In this document: in pieces, positions 53,762 through 63,738 of the stretch | Position numbering within the stretch: the first letter of the stretch is position 1 | How the letters are laid out: the number at the start of each line of letters is the position of its first letter | DNA from: Chroococcidiopsis thermalis PCC 7203 | GTDB taxonomy: Bacteria; Cyanobacteriota; Cyanobacteriia; Cyanobacteriales; Chroococcidiopsidaceae | Direction: 5' to 3' | Length of the DNA stretch: 64,000 nt | NCBI RefSeq assembly: GCF_000317125.1 | Contig: NC_019695.1 | Location: 5,444,336 to 5,508,335, forward strand | Position numbers and translations under genes: made by a program | Notes under the pieces: generated by a model | The model's input: the letters and a program-made list of their open reading frames with translations, nothing else | The model's database searches: none | What the model was told of the DNA's origin: nothing

Positions 53762-55858
53762 ATGACTAATCGTCTGGCTCAAACTCAAAGCCTTTATCTA
53801 CGCAAGCACGCTGAAAACCCGATTGATTGGTGGTTCTGGTGTGATGAGGCTTTGGCAAAGGCAAAAGCAGAAAATAAGCCAATCTTTCTGTCGATTGGTT
53901 ATTCTAGCTGTCACTGGTGTACGGTCATGGAGGGAGAAGCTTTTTCCGATCTTGCCGTGGCAGCATACTTGAATGCTAACTTTTTGCCAATTAAGGTAGA
54001 TCGAGAAGAACGTCCCGATATTGACAGTATCTACATGCAAGCCTTGCAGATGATGACTGGTCAAGGGGGTTGGCCTTTAAATATCTTTCTCGCGCCAGAA
54101 GATTTAGTTCCATTTTATGGTGGAACTTATTTTCCCTTAGAACCGCGATACGGTAGACCAGGATTTTTACAGGTTCTGCAAGCGCTGCGCCGTTATTACG
54201 ATACCGAAAAACAGGATCTGCGATCGCGCCAGGAAGCAATTCTCGAAGCTATCCAGCAAGCTGCTATTCTCCCCAATACCCAGCCTTTAAATTCAGCATT
54301 ACTACGTCAAGGAATTGAAACCAGTACGGGAATTATTACAGGTGGCGACTACGGAACTAAATTTCCCATGATTCCTTATGCTGACTTAGCTTTACGGGGG
54401 TGGCGTTTCTTGCCCGTCTGGAAAGATAATTTTCGCTACAATCTCCCAGAATCTTGTACTCAGCGTGGGATCGATTTAGCTTTGGGAGGAATTTACGACC
54501 ACGTAGGGGGTGGCTTCCATCGCTACACTGTCGATCCGACTTGGACAGTCCCCCACTTTGAAAAGATGCTCTACGATAACGGGCAAATTGTCGAGTATTT
54601 AGCAAATTTGTGGAGTGCGGGAGTCAAAGAACCAGCTTTTGAAAGGGCGATCGCGCTGACTGTAAAATGGTTGCAACGAGAAATGACGGCTCCTGAAGGC
54701 TATTTTTATGCCGCTCAAGATGCTGATAGTTTTATACATCCAGAAGAAGCAGAGCCAGAGGAAGGAGCGTTTTACGTTTGGAGTTACAGCGAATTAGAGA
54801 ATATCCTAACTTCAGAAGAATTAACTGCAATACAGGCAGAATTTACCGTCACTCCCCAAGGCAATTTTGAAGGCAAAAATGTTTTACAACGCCGCCAAGT
54901 TGGTATTTTAAGTGAGACAGTAGAATCAGCTTTGAAAAAACTGTTTCAAGTGCGCTACGGTTCTACAGTTGAAGAATTAGAGATTTTCCCTCCTGCTAGA
55001 AATAACCAAGAAGCAAAAACTCAAACTTGGGCGGGGAGAATTCCGGCTGTCACCGATACCAAAATGATTGTTGCCTGGAATAGTTTGATGATTTCAGGTT
55101 TAGCAAGAGCTGCTATCGTATTCCAACAAAATGATTATTTAGATTTGGCTGTTCGTGCAGCAAACTTCATCTTAGAAAATCAGTGGGTAGACGGGCGTTT
55201 TCATCGGCTGAATTATGATGGTAAAGCTGCTGTGATGGCGCAGTCGGAAGATTACGCCCAATTTATCAAAGCATTGTTGGATTTACATCAGGCATCACTT
55301 GTAGAGACGTTACATGTGGAGACGTTACATGTAACGTCTCTACATTGGTTGGAAAAAGCGATCGCAGTTCAAACAGAGTTTGATGAACTTTTGTGGAGTG
55401 TAGAACTAGGAGGCTATTTCAATACCGCTAAAGATGCGAGTCAGGAGTTAATTATTAGAGAACGCAGCTATATGGATAATGCGACTCCGGCGGCGAATGG
55501 AGTAGCGATCGCCAATCTCGTGCGGTTAGCTCTACTGACGGAAGATCTAACTTATCTCGATCGCGCCGAGCAAGGTTTACAGGCTTTTAGCAGTGCCATG
55601 CACCAACACCCACAAGCTTGCCCCAGTCTATTCACTGCTTTTGATTGGTATTCTCACTGTACGACGATTCGGACTTCACAACAGCAAATTGAGACATTTT
55701 TAACACAGTATCTTCCTGCTGCCGTACTGACCCAAGCAGATAACTTACCAGATTCCAGTGTTGGTCTAGTCTGTAAGGGTTTGACTTGTCTTGCACCTGC
55801 CGAAACCTTAGAAAAAATGCAACAACAGATTCAACAAAGCCAGATGAGAGGGATGTAG
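53762..55858 (+). CDS. DUF255 thioredoxin-like/GH-fold protein (YyaL type)
   Basis: The 698-residue protein has an N-terminal thioredoxin-like DUF255 domain (about 5-165) with a CHWC motif in GYSSCHWCTVM (about 50-53). A long alpha/alpha-barrel part like N-acylglucosamine 2-epimerases follows (about 190-680). Family members are widespread and of uncertain function (spermatogenesis-associated protein 20 in animals). Residues about 514-528 (VETLHVETLHVTSLHW) are coded by an intergenic-type palindromic repeat and interrupt the barrel between predicted helices. The rest is of normal length. Confidence 0.9.
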   Translation: MTNRLAQTQSLYLRKHAENPIDWWFWCDEALAKAKAENKPIFLSIGYSSCHWCTVMEGEAFSDLAVAAYLNANFLPIKVDREERPDIDSIYMQALQMMTGQGGWPLNIFLAPEDLVPFYGGTYFPLEPRYGRPGFLQVLQALRRYYDTEKQDLRSRQEAILEAIQQAAILPNTQPLNSALLRQGIETSTGIITGGDYGTKFPMIPYADLALRGWRFLPVWKDNFRYNLPESCTQRGIDLALGGIYDHVGGGFHRYTVDPTWTVPHFEKMLYDNGQIVEYLANLWSAGVKEPAFERAIALTVKWLQREMTAPEGYFYAAQDADSFIHPEEAEPEEGAFYVWSYSELENILTSEELTAIQAEFTVTPQGNFEGKNVLQRRQVGILSETVESALKKLFQVRYGSTVEELEIFPPARNNQEAKTQTWAGRIPAVTDTKMIVAWNSLMISGLARAAIVFQQNDYLDLAVRAANFILENQWVDGRFHRLNYDGKAAVMAQSEDYAQFIKALLDLHQASLVETLHVETLHVTSLHWLEKAIAVQTEFDELLWSVELGGYFNTAKDASQELIIRERSYMDNATPAANGVAIANLVRLALLTEDLTYLDRAEQGLQAFSSAMHQHPQACPSLFTAFDWYSHCTTIRTSQQQIETFLTQYLPAAVLTQADNLPDSSVGLVCKGLTCLAPAETLEKMQQQIQQSQMRGM
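55301..55344 (+). repeat. Palindromic repeat inserted in the DUF255 coding region
   Basis: GTAGAGACGTTACATGT (55301-55317) is followed by a second copy forming a perfect 22-bp palindrome (55319-55340). The unit is the same as the intergenic 34-bp palindrome at 35664. The reading frame stays open through it. Confidence 0.92.
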
Positions 55859-55935
55859 GAAAATAGTGCGAATGAAAGGCGCAGCTACACAAATCAAGTC
55901 CGCCTGGGCGAACTAATAGTAAAGTCGAGGATTTA

Positions 55936-55959
55936 CAAAACCCGCAGCTGCGGGTTTTG
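55936..55959 (+). terminator. Terminator of the DUF255 gene
   Basis: A perfect 24-bp palindrome made of CAAAACCCGCAG and CTGCGGGTTTTG, with the T-tract built into the stem, lies 78 bp after the stop codon. Confidence 0.85.
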
Positions 55960-56107
55960 CTTGTATAGACGCGATTTCTAATCGTCCAGCTTAATAGAAT
56001 ATAATTTCGTTTCTTTAGGAGATATACTTCCTCTGCCATACTATAGATGGGGTTCTAAATAGTGCATTAGTACTATTTACCCAGTGGTAGGGAAGAGTTT
56101 CAAATCA

Positions 56108-58153
56108 ATGTCTTACGAGCCGCTACACCATAAATATCGCCCTCAGACTTTTGCCGATTTGGTAGGTCAAGAGGCGATCGCGACTACATTAACTCATGCG
56201 ATCGAGCGACAGAAAATCGCCCCTGCCTATTTATTTACGGGTCCGAGGGGGACGGGAAAAACCTCTAGCGCTCGGATTTTAGCAAAATCGCTGAACTGCC
56301 TCAATAGCAACAAACCAACAGCTCAACCCTGTGGTGTCTGTGTCGTGTGTCAAGGAGTTGCTAAAGGTGCGACTCTAGATGTGATTGAAATCGATGCTGC
56401 TAGTAACACGGGCGTAGATAATGTTAGAGAACTGATCGAACGCGCCCAATTTGCCCCCGTCCAGTGTCGTTACAAAGTGTACGCAATCGACGAATGCCAC
56501 ATGCTCAGTACGGCAGCGTTTAATGCCCTGCTGAAAACCTTAGAGGAACCACCAGCACACGTCGTATTTGTCCTAGCTACCACCGATCCCCAACGGGTAT
56601 TACCAACAATTATTTCGCGCTGCCAAAGGTTTGATTTCCGCCGCATTCCGCTAGACGCGATGATAGGGCATTTAAGCGCGATCGCAGCTAAAGAAAGCAT
56701 TGATATTACCCCAGAAGCCATACATTTAGTTGCATCCTTTGCCCAGGGGGGGTTGCGGGATGCCGAAAGTTTACTCGATCAGTTGAGCTTATTAGCTGGA
56801 GTCGTGACTGTAGAGCGAATTTGGGATTTAGTCGGTTCTGTTGCCGAGCCAGACTTGCTAGAAATTTTACAAGCGATCGCACAGAATCAACCAGAAGCAT
56901 TACTCGATGCCGTGCGTCGAATTATGGATCGGGGTAGGGAACCGTTAACGCTGCTGCAAAACTTGGCAGGTTTCTATCGTGATTTACTTGTGGCTAAAAC
57001 CGCGCCCAACCGTAACGATCTCATCGCCGTTACTCCTGCAACATGGGATGCGCTTTGCACGCAAGCTAAAGTTTGGGATATTTCTAATATCTTGGTAGGA
57101 CAACAGCACTTAGCTAAAAGTGAAGCCCAAATCAAAAATACAACCCAGCCCCGCTTATGGCTAGAAGTCAGCTTATTGGGATTGTTGCCATCTGCTTCAC
57201 TTAGGGAGCAGGGAGCAGGGAGCAGGGGCAAGAGAGCTGAGGGAGCTGAGGGAGCTGAGGGAGCAATTCGCAATTCAACTCCACACCCCACACCCCAGAC
57301 CCCACACCCTATTCCTGAGCGTACCACGCATCACGCACCACTTTCTAACCACCAACTAACAGCCAACAACCAACAGCCAACAACCAACAACTACCAACCA
57401 CCAACTACCAATCAACAACCAACAACTACCAGCACTCAAGAATCTTCACTTCCGAATTCCGAATTCCAAACTCCAAATTCTTCTAATGAGGAAGTTTGGC
57501 TTCAGGTACTTGCTTGCTTGCAACCGCACTCGACTCAAGCATTGCTCAAGCAAATGGGACGATTAATTCAATTTGAAGCTGGTATTGCTCGGATTGGCAT
57601 GAAATCTCCAGCTTGGCGCGATCGTGCTAAAGCTTACGTGCCAAATATCAAAGCTGCTTTTCTCTCGGCATTCGGACAAGAAGTACAAGTACAGCTAGAA
57701 TTAGCCGCGATGCCGAAGGAAGTTCGCGAGGCAACCTTGACTGTGGCTAAGATTGCTCCAGCTAATAGCAGCGCACTTGAAACGAAAAACAATAATACGA
57801 ATGGCACTGCTCCCGCGATCGAGTATACAACTGGAGTAAGTATGGCTCAGCCAGCTGCTCCAGTCTCAAACTCCCAATCAGCAACCGCCTTTCAGGATGG
57901 CTCTGCGAAAACACCAATCTCAGCAGCCGCAACTGGAGATCCGGTGACTCCCACGACTTCCACTCCAGTCGGACAACTAGAAATTAGCGAGTTCGATATT
58001 GTAGTTCAACGCTTTGCTAAATCTTTCAATGGTGAGGCGATCGGTGACAGTACAGAATTTACCTCATCTACAGACATCAGCAGTATCTCATCTGCCACTG
58101 TTCCAGAGTGGGAAGATAGTGATACTGCCGAAGACTCCGATCTTGATTTTTAG
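56108..58153 (+). CDS. dnaX: DNA polymerase III subunits gamma/tau
   Basis: DnaX is the clamp-loader ATPase. The 681-residue protein has the start MSYEPLHHKYRPQTFADLVGQ, P-loop GPRGTGKTSSAR (about 45), zinc cysteines in CGVCVVCQG (about 76), DECHMLS (about 127) and the SRC motif ISRCQRFDFRR (about 176). Residues about 366-457 are coded by short tandem repeats and are low-complexity (AEGAEGAEGA, NNQQPTTNNY). The C-terminal tau-like domain follows (about 460-540). No intein is present. ATG 56108 is preferred to GTG 56084. Its partner holB is at 27611. Confidence 0.95.
   Translation: MSYEPLHHKYRPQTFADLVGQEAIATTLTHAIERQKIAPAYLFTGPRGTGKTSSARILAKSLNCLNSNKPTAQPCGVCVVCQGVAKGATLDVIEIDAASNTGVDNVRELIERAQFAPVQCRYKVYAIDECHMLSTAAFNALLKTLEEPPAHVVFVLATTDPQRVLPTIISRCQRFDFRRIPLDAMIGHLSAIAAKESIDITPEAIHLVASFAQGGLRDAESLLDQLSLLAGVVTVERIWDLVGSVAEPDLLEILQAIAQNQPEALLDAVRRIMDRGREPLTLLQNLAGFYRDLLVAKTAPNRNDLIAVTPATWDALCTQAKVWDISNILVGQQHLAKSEAQIKNTTQPRLWLEVSLLGLLPSASLREQGAGSRGKRAEGAEGAEGAIRNSTPHPTPQTPHPIPERTTHHAPLSNHQLTANNQQPTTNNYQPPTTNQQPTTTSTQESSLPNSEFQTPNSSNEEVWLQVLACLQPHSTQALLKQMGRLIQFEAGIARIGMKSPAWRDRAKAYVPNIKAAFLSAFGQEVQVQLELAAMPKEVREATLTVAKIAPANSSALETKNNNTNGTAPAIEYTTGVSMAQPAAPVSNSQSATAFQDGSAKTPISAAATGDPVTPTTSTPVGQLEISEFDIVVQRFAKSFNGEAIGDSTEFTSSTDISSISSATVPEWEDSDTAEDSDLDF
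57203..57480 (+). repeat. Short tandem repeats translated in the dnaX linker
   Basis: Runs of GGGAGCA, GGGAGCTGA, CACACCCCA, CCAACAACCAACAG and CTTCCGAATTCCGAATTCC occupy 57203-57480. All are intergenic repeat families elsewhere in the window. The frame remains open for about 92 codons between the AAA+ core and the C-terminal domain. Confidence 0.9.
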
Positions 58154-58230
58154 TGTGGTAAGTGGTACGTGGTGAGTGTTGCGTGGAAAGACAACCAATT
58201 ACCTATTACCTATTACCTTATTACCAAATC

Positions 58231-59646
58231 CTAACTCTTACCCTGATGAACAGTTTTAACCCATTTCAATCGTTTAGGGCGAACGGACATTCTCGCAGTG
58301 ATACTGGGCATCACCACTAACCAGTGAAACATATAAATAGTACCGCGCATGGTTTGAAGTAGCAGCATCAACAGCGTTGATAAACGCAGCTTTCCATCTG
58401 GATGAAACCGCTTTAGCCCTTGATACATCCACAACATAGACATTGACATGGCTAAACCTGTCAGCGGGCTAAATACGGGCAAACGATTGCGGGCGATCGC
58501 CATGAACAAATCGGGAACCTGGGCAGCGGGTAATAAGTACTGAATTAGCAGATACATGAACATGTCAAAGGTTTTTTGAGTTCCCATGCGGTTGCTCAAG
58601 ATCGGTCGCCAGTAGTCTAAATATCGCTGATAGCCGCCTTCTGCCCAACGATTACGCTGATGCCATAGGGCAAGTGCTGTCGTTACACCTTCTTCCTCCA
58701 CTGCTGGATAAGGTAGAAACTCAATTTCCCACCGATCTAGGTGCAAGCGGAATGTCAAATCGAGGTCATCGGTGATTGTCTCCTCATTCCAGCCACCGCA
58801 GCGCTGCAAAGCTGCACGACGGACGAATTGACCGTTCCCTCGTAGTTCACCCAGTCCGCCAACTGCAAGTCGTTGCTGCTGTACGTAGGCATCCAAAGCC
58901 ATTTCAGCTTGCTGTCCCAGCGTCCAGAAATTTTCGCTGGCATTGGCGATCGCCTTGCGCACTTGTACGGCTCCTACCTTTTTTTCTGCAAACAGAGGCA
59001 GAACTTGTTTGAGTAGGTCGGGAGTCACGCGAGCATCAGCATCAAATACTGCTAAAATCTCACCTTTAGTCAGCGGCAAGACTTGATTTAGCGCTCCTGA
59101 CTTGCCACCAGTTGCTCCAGTCTGGCGATGCAATACTCTCAAGCAGTCGTATTCCTGCTCCAGTTGTGATAGGATTTTTGGCGTGTTGTCGGTGCTATCA
59201 TCGTCTATCACCCAAACTTCGTACTTGTCATTTGGATAATCTTGATTGCAAAGTATTTTGACAAGATTGCCGATTACTGCTTCTTCGTTCTTGGCTGCCA
59301 CAAGCAGGGAAATAAAAGGAGCCGTTGCCAGTGCTTCATCACTAACTAATTCTGCCTGCTGGCGCGGTCGAGCTAAGACTATCCGCAGGGCATGAATCCC
59401 AAACAACGTAGTTAGACCAAGTACAAACCATGCTCCCCAAGAAACTAAATGCAGGGCAATAGTACTGCTCCAGATCGTAACTAAAACAACTGCGGCTTTG
59501 CGCCTGCGACCTTGGAACAGAGATGGCAGCGACGTTGCTGGCAACGTTTCTACAGATTCTTCTGCATCTGACAGGTCTGACAAGAAAGCGCTCAGTGCGT
59601 CTAGTTCGTCATATGAATCATTTTCAGACCATGAATTGGCTGGCAT
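58231..59646 (-). CDS. mgdA: Family 2 glycosyltransferase, probable monoglucosyldiacylglycerol synthase
   Basis: The first step of cyanobacterial galactolipid synthesis puts glucose from UDP-glucose on diacylglycerol, followed by an epimerase. The 471-residue protein has an acidic N-terminus, two membrane helices (about 50-90) and a processive-type GT2 domain (about 110-340) with Asp in VIDDDSTDNTP, FDADARV, TDDLDLTFR and the HQRNRW motif (about 333). Three C-terminal helices follow (about 355-450). Length and motifs match MgdA (Synechocystis sll1377), but other GT2 enzymes share them, so the substrate is inferred. Confidence 0.75.
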   Translation of the reverse strand: MPANSWSENDSYDELDALSAFLSDLSDAEESVETLPATSLPSLFQGRRRKAAVVLVTIWSSTIALHLVSWGAWFVLGLTTLFGIHALRIVLARPRQQAELVSDEALATAPFISLLVAAKNEEAVIGNLVKILCNQDYPNDKYEVWVIDDDSTDNTPKILSQLEQEYDCLRVLHRQTGATGGKSGALNQVLPLTKGEILAVFDADARVTPDLLKQVLPLFAEKKVGAVQVRKAIANASENFWTLGQQAEMALDAYVQQQRLAVGGLGELRGNGQFVRRAALQRCGGWNEETITDDLDLTFRLHLDRWEIEFLPYPAVEEEGVTTALALWHQRNRWAEGGYQRYLDYWRPILSNRMGTQKTFDMFMYLLIQYLLPAAQVPDLFMAIARNRLPVFSPLTGLAMSMSMLWMYQGLKRFHPDGKLRLSTLLMLLLQTMRGTIYMFHWLVVMPSITARMSVRPKRLKWVKTVHQGKS

Positions 59647-59765
59647 AGGTCACTACTCGATCGAACACCAGTAATTGTTTGCGCCATCAGTGGCTTTGCA
59701 GTCTTATTGTATCTGACATTTATACCCATCTCGGCATTTCACCTCTTAGCCCCGACTTCCAACCC

Positions 59766-61049
<1,284 letters not shown>

Positions 61050-61190
61050 CTTAATAAGAATAAACATTTTAAAGATAGCAATAAATACAGTTTTAGTATC
61101 CCTCTTTAGATAGGGATATATTTTTTAGATTTGTCATCGAGAGCTTCATCTCTTAGAGCAACCTTTTCTCATCCAGTAGGACTTCCAGCA

Positions 61191-62798
61191 GTGACAATAC
61201 AAACAGAAATGCCGCCACAAGATACGTCACTCAGGCGGCTAGCTCGACAAACGATCGTGATTCTTGACTTCGGCTCTCAATATTCGGAATTGATTGCCCG
61301 TCGGATTCGCGAGACTCAAGTTTATTCTGAAGTGATCTCCTATCGCACCAGCGCCGAACAACTGCGCCTACTCAATCCTAAAGGAATTATCCTCTCAGGG
61401 GGACCCAATTCCGTGTATGACAAAGGTGCTCCGCAGTGCGATCCCGCAATTTGGCATTTGGGTATCCCTATCCTTGGCGTGTGCTATGGAATGCAGCTGA
61501 TGGTAAATCAGTTAGGCGGGCAAGTCGTTCGCGCCGAACGGGGAGAATATGGTAAAGCAGCCTTGCGTATAGACGATCCCACGGACTTGCTGACCAACGT
61601 AGAAGATGGGACGACCATGTGGATGAGCCACGGGGATTCGTGCGTCAAGCTACCGGAAGGATTTGAAATTCTCGCCCATACAGAAAATACTAGCTGTGCG
61701 GCGATCGCCGAACACAATACAAAACTTTACGGCGTGCAGTTCCATCCAGAAGTCGTCCACTCAATCGGTGGTTTAGCATTGATCCGCAATTTTGTCTACC
61801 ATATTTGCGACTGCGAACCAACTTGGACGACAGCGGCTTTTGTTGAAGAGTCAGTGCGAGAAGTACGGGCGAAAGTCGGTGATAAGCGAGTGTTGTTGGC
61901 ACTTTCGGGTGGTGTAGATTCTTCTACCCTAGCTTTCTTGTTACATCGGGCGATCGGTGACAAACTGACTTGTGTATTCATCGATCAAGGCTTTATGCGC
62001 AAGCACGAACCGGAACGGTTGGTGAAGTTGTTTCGAGAACAGTTTCACATTCCGGTAGAGTATGTTAACGCTAGCGATCGCTTTTTAGCTGCGATCGCGG
62101 GTGTTACCGATCCCGAAGAAAAACGCCGTCGGATCGGACATGAATTTATCAGCACGTTTGAAGAAAGTTCCAAGCGTCTCGGACCCTTCGACTACCTCGC
62201 GCAAGGGACGCTTTACCCAGACGTGATCGAATCTGCCGATACTAACGTCGATCCCAAAACAGGCGAACGTGTCGCGGTGAAGATCAAGAGCCATCATAAC
62301 GTCGGTGGTTTACCCAAAGACTTGAGATTCAAACTCGTCGAACCCCTCCGCAAACTCTTCAAAGACGAAGTACGTAAAGTCGGACGGGCGATCGGTTTAC
62401 CGGAAGAAATTGTTCAGCGCCAGCCATTCCCTGGTCCTGGCTTAGCAATTCGGATTATTGGTGAAGTTACAGCCGAACGGTTGGAAATTCTCCGCGATGC
62501 AGATCTGATCGTCCGTCAAGAGATCAATCGGCAGGGTTTATACAATGACGTATGGCAAGCCTTTGCAGTCCTTTTACCAATTCGTAGCGTTGGTGTCATG
62601 GGCGATCAGCGTACTTATGCTTACCCAATTGTCCTACGCCTCGTTACTAGCGAAGATGGGATGACAGCGGATTGGGCAAGGGTTCCTTACGATTTGTTGG
62701 AATTAATTTCTAATCGGATCGTGAATGAAGTCAAGGGCGTAAATCGCGTCGTCTATGATATTACTTCTAAGCCACCTGGAACCATCGAGTGGGAATAG
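61191..62798 (+). CDS. guaA: GMP synthase (glutamine-hydrolysing)
   Basis: GuaA converts XMP to GMP with glutamine and ATP. The 535-residue protein has a class I amidotransferase domain (about 20-215) with Cys in GVCYGMQ (about 104) and the His/Glu pair in VQFHPEV (about 188). The ATP pyrophosphatase domain has LSGGVDSS (about 240), and the dimerisation domain has [13 protein letters not shown] (about 420). The GTG at 61191 is my choice; ATG 61209 and TTG 61131 are alternatives, as the first 25 residues are not conserved. Confidence 0.96.
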   Translation: MTIQTEMPPQDTSLRRLARQTIVILDFGSQYSELIARRIRETQVYSEVISYRTSAEQLRLLNPKGIILSGGPNSVYDKGAPQCDPAIWHLGIPILGVCYGMQLMVNQLGGQVVRAERGEYGKAALRIDDPTDLLTNVEDGTTMWMSHGDSCVKLPEGFEILAHTENTSCAAIAEHNTKLYGVQFHPEVVHSIGGLALIRNFVYHICDCEPTWTTAAFVEESVREVRAKVGDKRVLLALSGGVDSSTLAFLLHRAIGDKLTCVFIDQGFMRKHEPERLVKLFREQFHIPVEYVNASDRFLAAIAGVTDPEEKRRRIGHEFISTFEESSKRLGPFDYLAQGTLYPDVIESADTNVDPKTGERVAVKIKSHHNVGGLPKDLRFKLVEPLRKLFKDEVRKVGRAIGLPEEIVQRQPFPGPGLAIRIIGEVTAERLEILRDADLIVRQEINRQGLYNDVWQAFAVLLPIRSVGVMGDQRTYAYPIVLRLVTSEDGMTADWARVPYDLLELISNRIVNEVKGVNRVVYDITSKPPGTIEWE

Positions 62799-62807
62799 GA
62801 AGAGATT

Positions 62808-63071
62808 GTGAATATAGAGTTCGATCTCAAAGAAATCTTGACTAGGTTAGAAACCAAAGTTGACAAGATTTCCGAAGATGCTAGCGATATCAAAACCAAT
62901 CTAGTCAGAGTGGAAGCAGAACTCAAAGGCGAAATTTGGGTTTTGGATGAAAAAATAGACGGTATTGTCAAGTGGGTTGACACCCAGGAATTCATCAACC
63001 GAGGAGTGGTAATTGGATTAGTACTGGCAATTTTAGGAGGGTTTGCCAAAATCTTTGGTTTTGTTTCCTAA
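62808..63071 (+). CDS. Small coiled-coil protein with a C-terminal membrane anchor
   Basis: The 87-residue protein starts with GTG 10 bp after guaA. Residues 5-55 form a heptad-like coiled coil (LKEILTRLETKVDKISEDAS) and 65-84 a single membrane helix (GVVIGLVLAILGGFAKIFGF). It resembles the small XhlA-like or DUF-type proteins that anchor a coiled coil at the membrane. Function unknown. It is probably co-transcribed with guaA. Confidence 0.75.
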   Translation: MNIEFDLKEILTRLETKVDKISEDASDIKTNLVRVEAELKGEIWVLDEKIDGIVKWVDTQEFINRGVVIGLVLAILGGFAKIFGFVS

Positions 63072-63082
63072 ATCGTACTTGA

Positions 63083-63107
63083 GTGGGGTGGGCATTGCCC
63101 ACCCTAC
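63083..63107. repeat. GTGGGCA palindrome between convergent genes
   Basis: GTGGGGTGGGCA and TGCCCACCCTAC pair with one mismatch around a single T. It is the same family as at 7306 and 42922. Its last bases supply the stop codon (TAG) of the small minus-strand gene at 63104. Confidence 0.85.
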
Positions 63108-63286
63108 TTCTCACTAGGGCTTTGTTTTTTTTGTAACTCAACAGCGAACAGTTGAATCAATTCATCTTGCTGAGTATTGTCTATGTTGGCGAGTTGACGG
63201 CTAATAGGCTCAACTAGTTGTGATGGAAGCCCCCAAAGCTGTAGCAATGCAGTAAAAGTATAGTAGTGTTGATTATTAAATGCCAT
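63104..63286 (-). CDS. Short helical protein of unknown function
   Basis: The 60-residue protein is predicted all-helical (FTALLQLWGLPSQLVEPIS, QDELIQLFAVELQKKQ) with no motif I know. Its stop codon lies in a palindromic repeat. The composition looks protein-like, but the short length keeps confidence moderate. Confidence 0.55.
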   Translation of the reverse strand: MAFNNQHYYTFTALLQLWGLPSQLVEPISRQLANIDNTQQDELIQLFAVELQKKQSPSEK

Positions 63287-63381
63287 GACTTTTGTAGTTT
63301 TTTAGAGTCAGTAATGTGGTATAAATTGTAACGTTAGTATTTGCTGACTGCAAGTAAGTACTAGCCCTTACTTTTTGACTT

Positions 63382-63738
63382 TTAGCTTTTGACTTTTGAC
63401 TTTTGCTCTACCAACTGACTCACATAGCGATCGCCCCAATCGCGCATCATCAGTAAAATTGGTTCTAAACTGCGACCGAATTCGGTTAAAGAATATTCTA
63501 CTTTCGGTGGCACTTCAGCATAAACGGTACGCTTAACCACACCATCTTTTTCTAATTCGCGTAACTGCAAAGTCAACATTCTTTGAGTGCAGCCTTGTAC
63601 TAGACGCTGGAGTTCGTTGAATCGCTTCGTTCCCTCCATTAAATGAAATAGGATCACGCCTTTCCATCGACCACCAATCACATCTAATGTTGCTTCTACA
63701 GAGCAACTGTAGCGGTAATCGTATTGTCTGCTTTGCAT
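63382..63738 (-). CDS. HxlR-family transcriptional regulator
   Basis: The 118-residue protein is a winged helix of the HxlR type. CSVEATLDVIGGRWKGVILFHL (about 11-32, the Cys is the redox-type Cys of the family) is followed by FNELQRLVQGCTQRMLTLQLRELEKDGV (recognition helix about 50-60) and the wing VEYSLTEFG. Members respond to formaldehyde, quinones or thiol stress. Repeated sites of the type GATNCTACTNCACAA lie just upstream at 63765. A target gene is probably beyond the right edge. Confidence 0.93.
   Translation of the reverse strand: MQSRQYDYRYSCSVEATLDVIGGRWKGVILFHLMEGTKRFNELQRLVQGCTQRMLTLQLRELEKDGVVKRTVYAEVPPKVEYSLTEFGRSLEPILLMMRDWGDRYVSQLVEQKSKVKS

Noticed and set aside
55632-56039. 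135-codon minus-strand frame at the end of the DUF255 gene
   Set aside because: It is antisense to the DUF255 C-terminus and crosses that gene's terminator.
56108-58153. Intein in DnaX
   Set aside because: Some cyanobacterial DnaX proteins carry inteins, but here the AAA+ motifs are continuous; the extra length is the repeat-coded linker.
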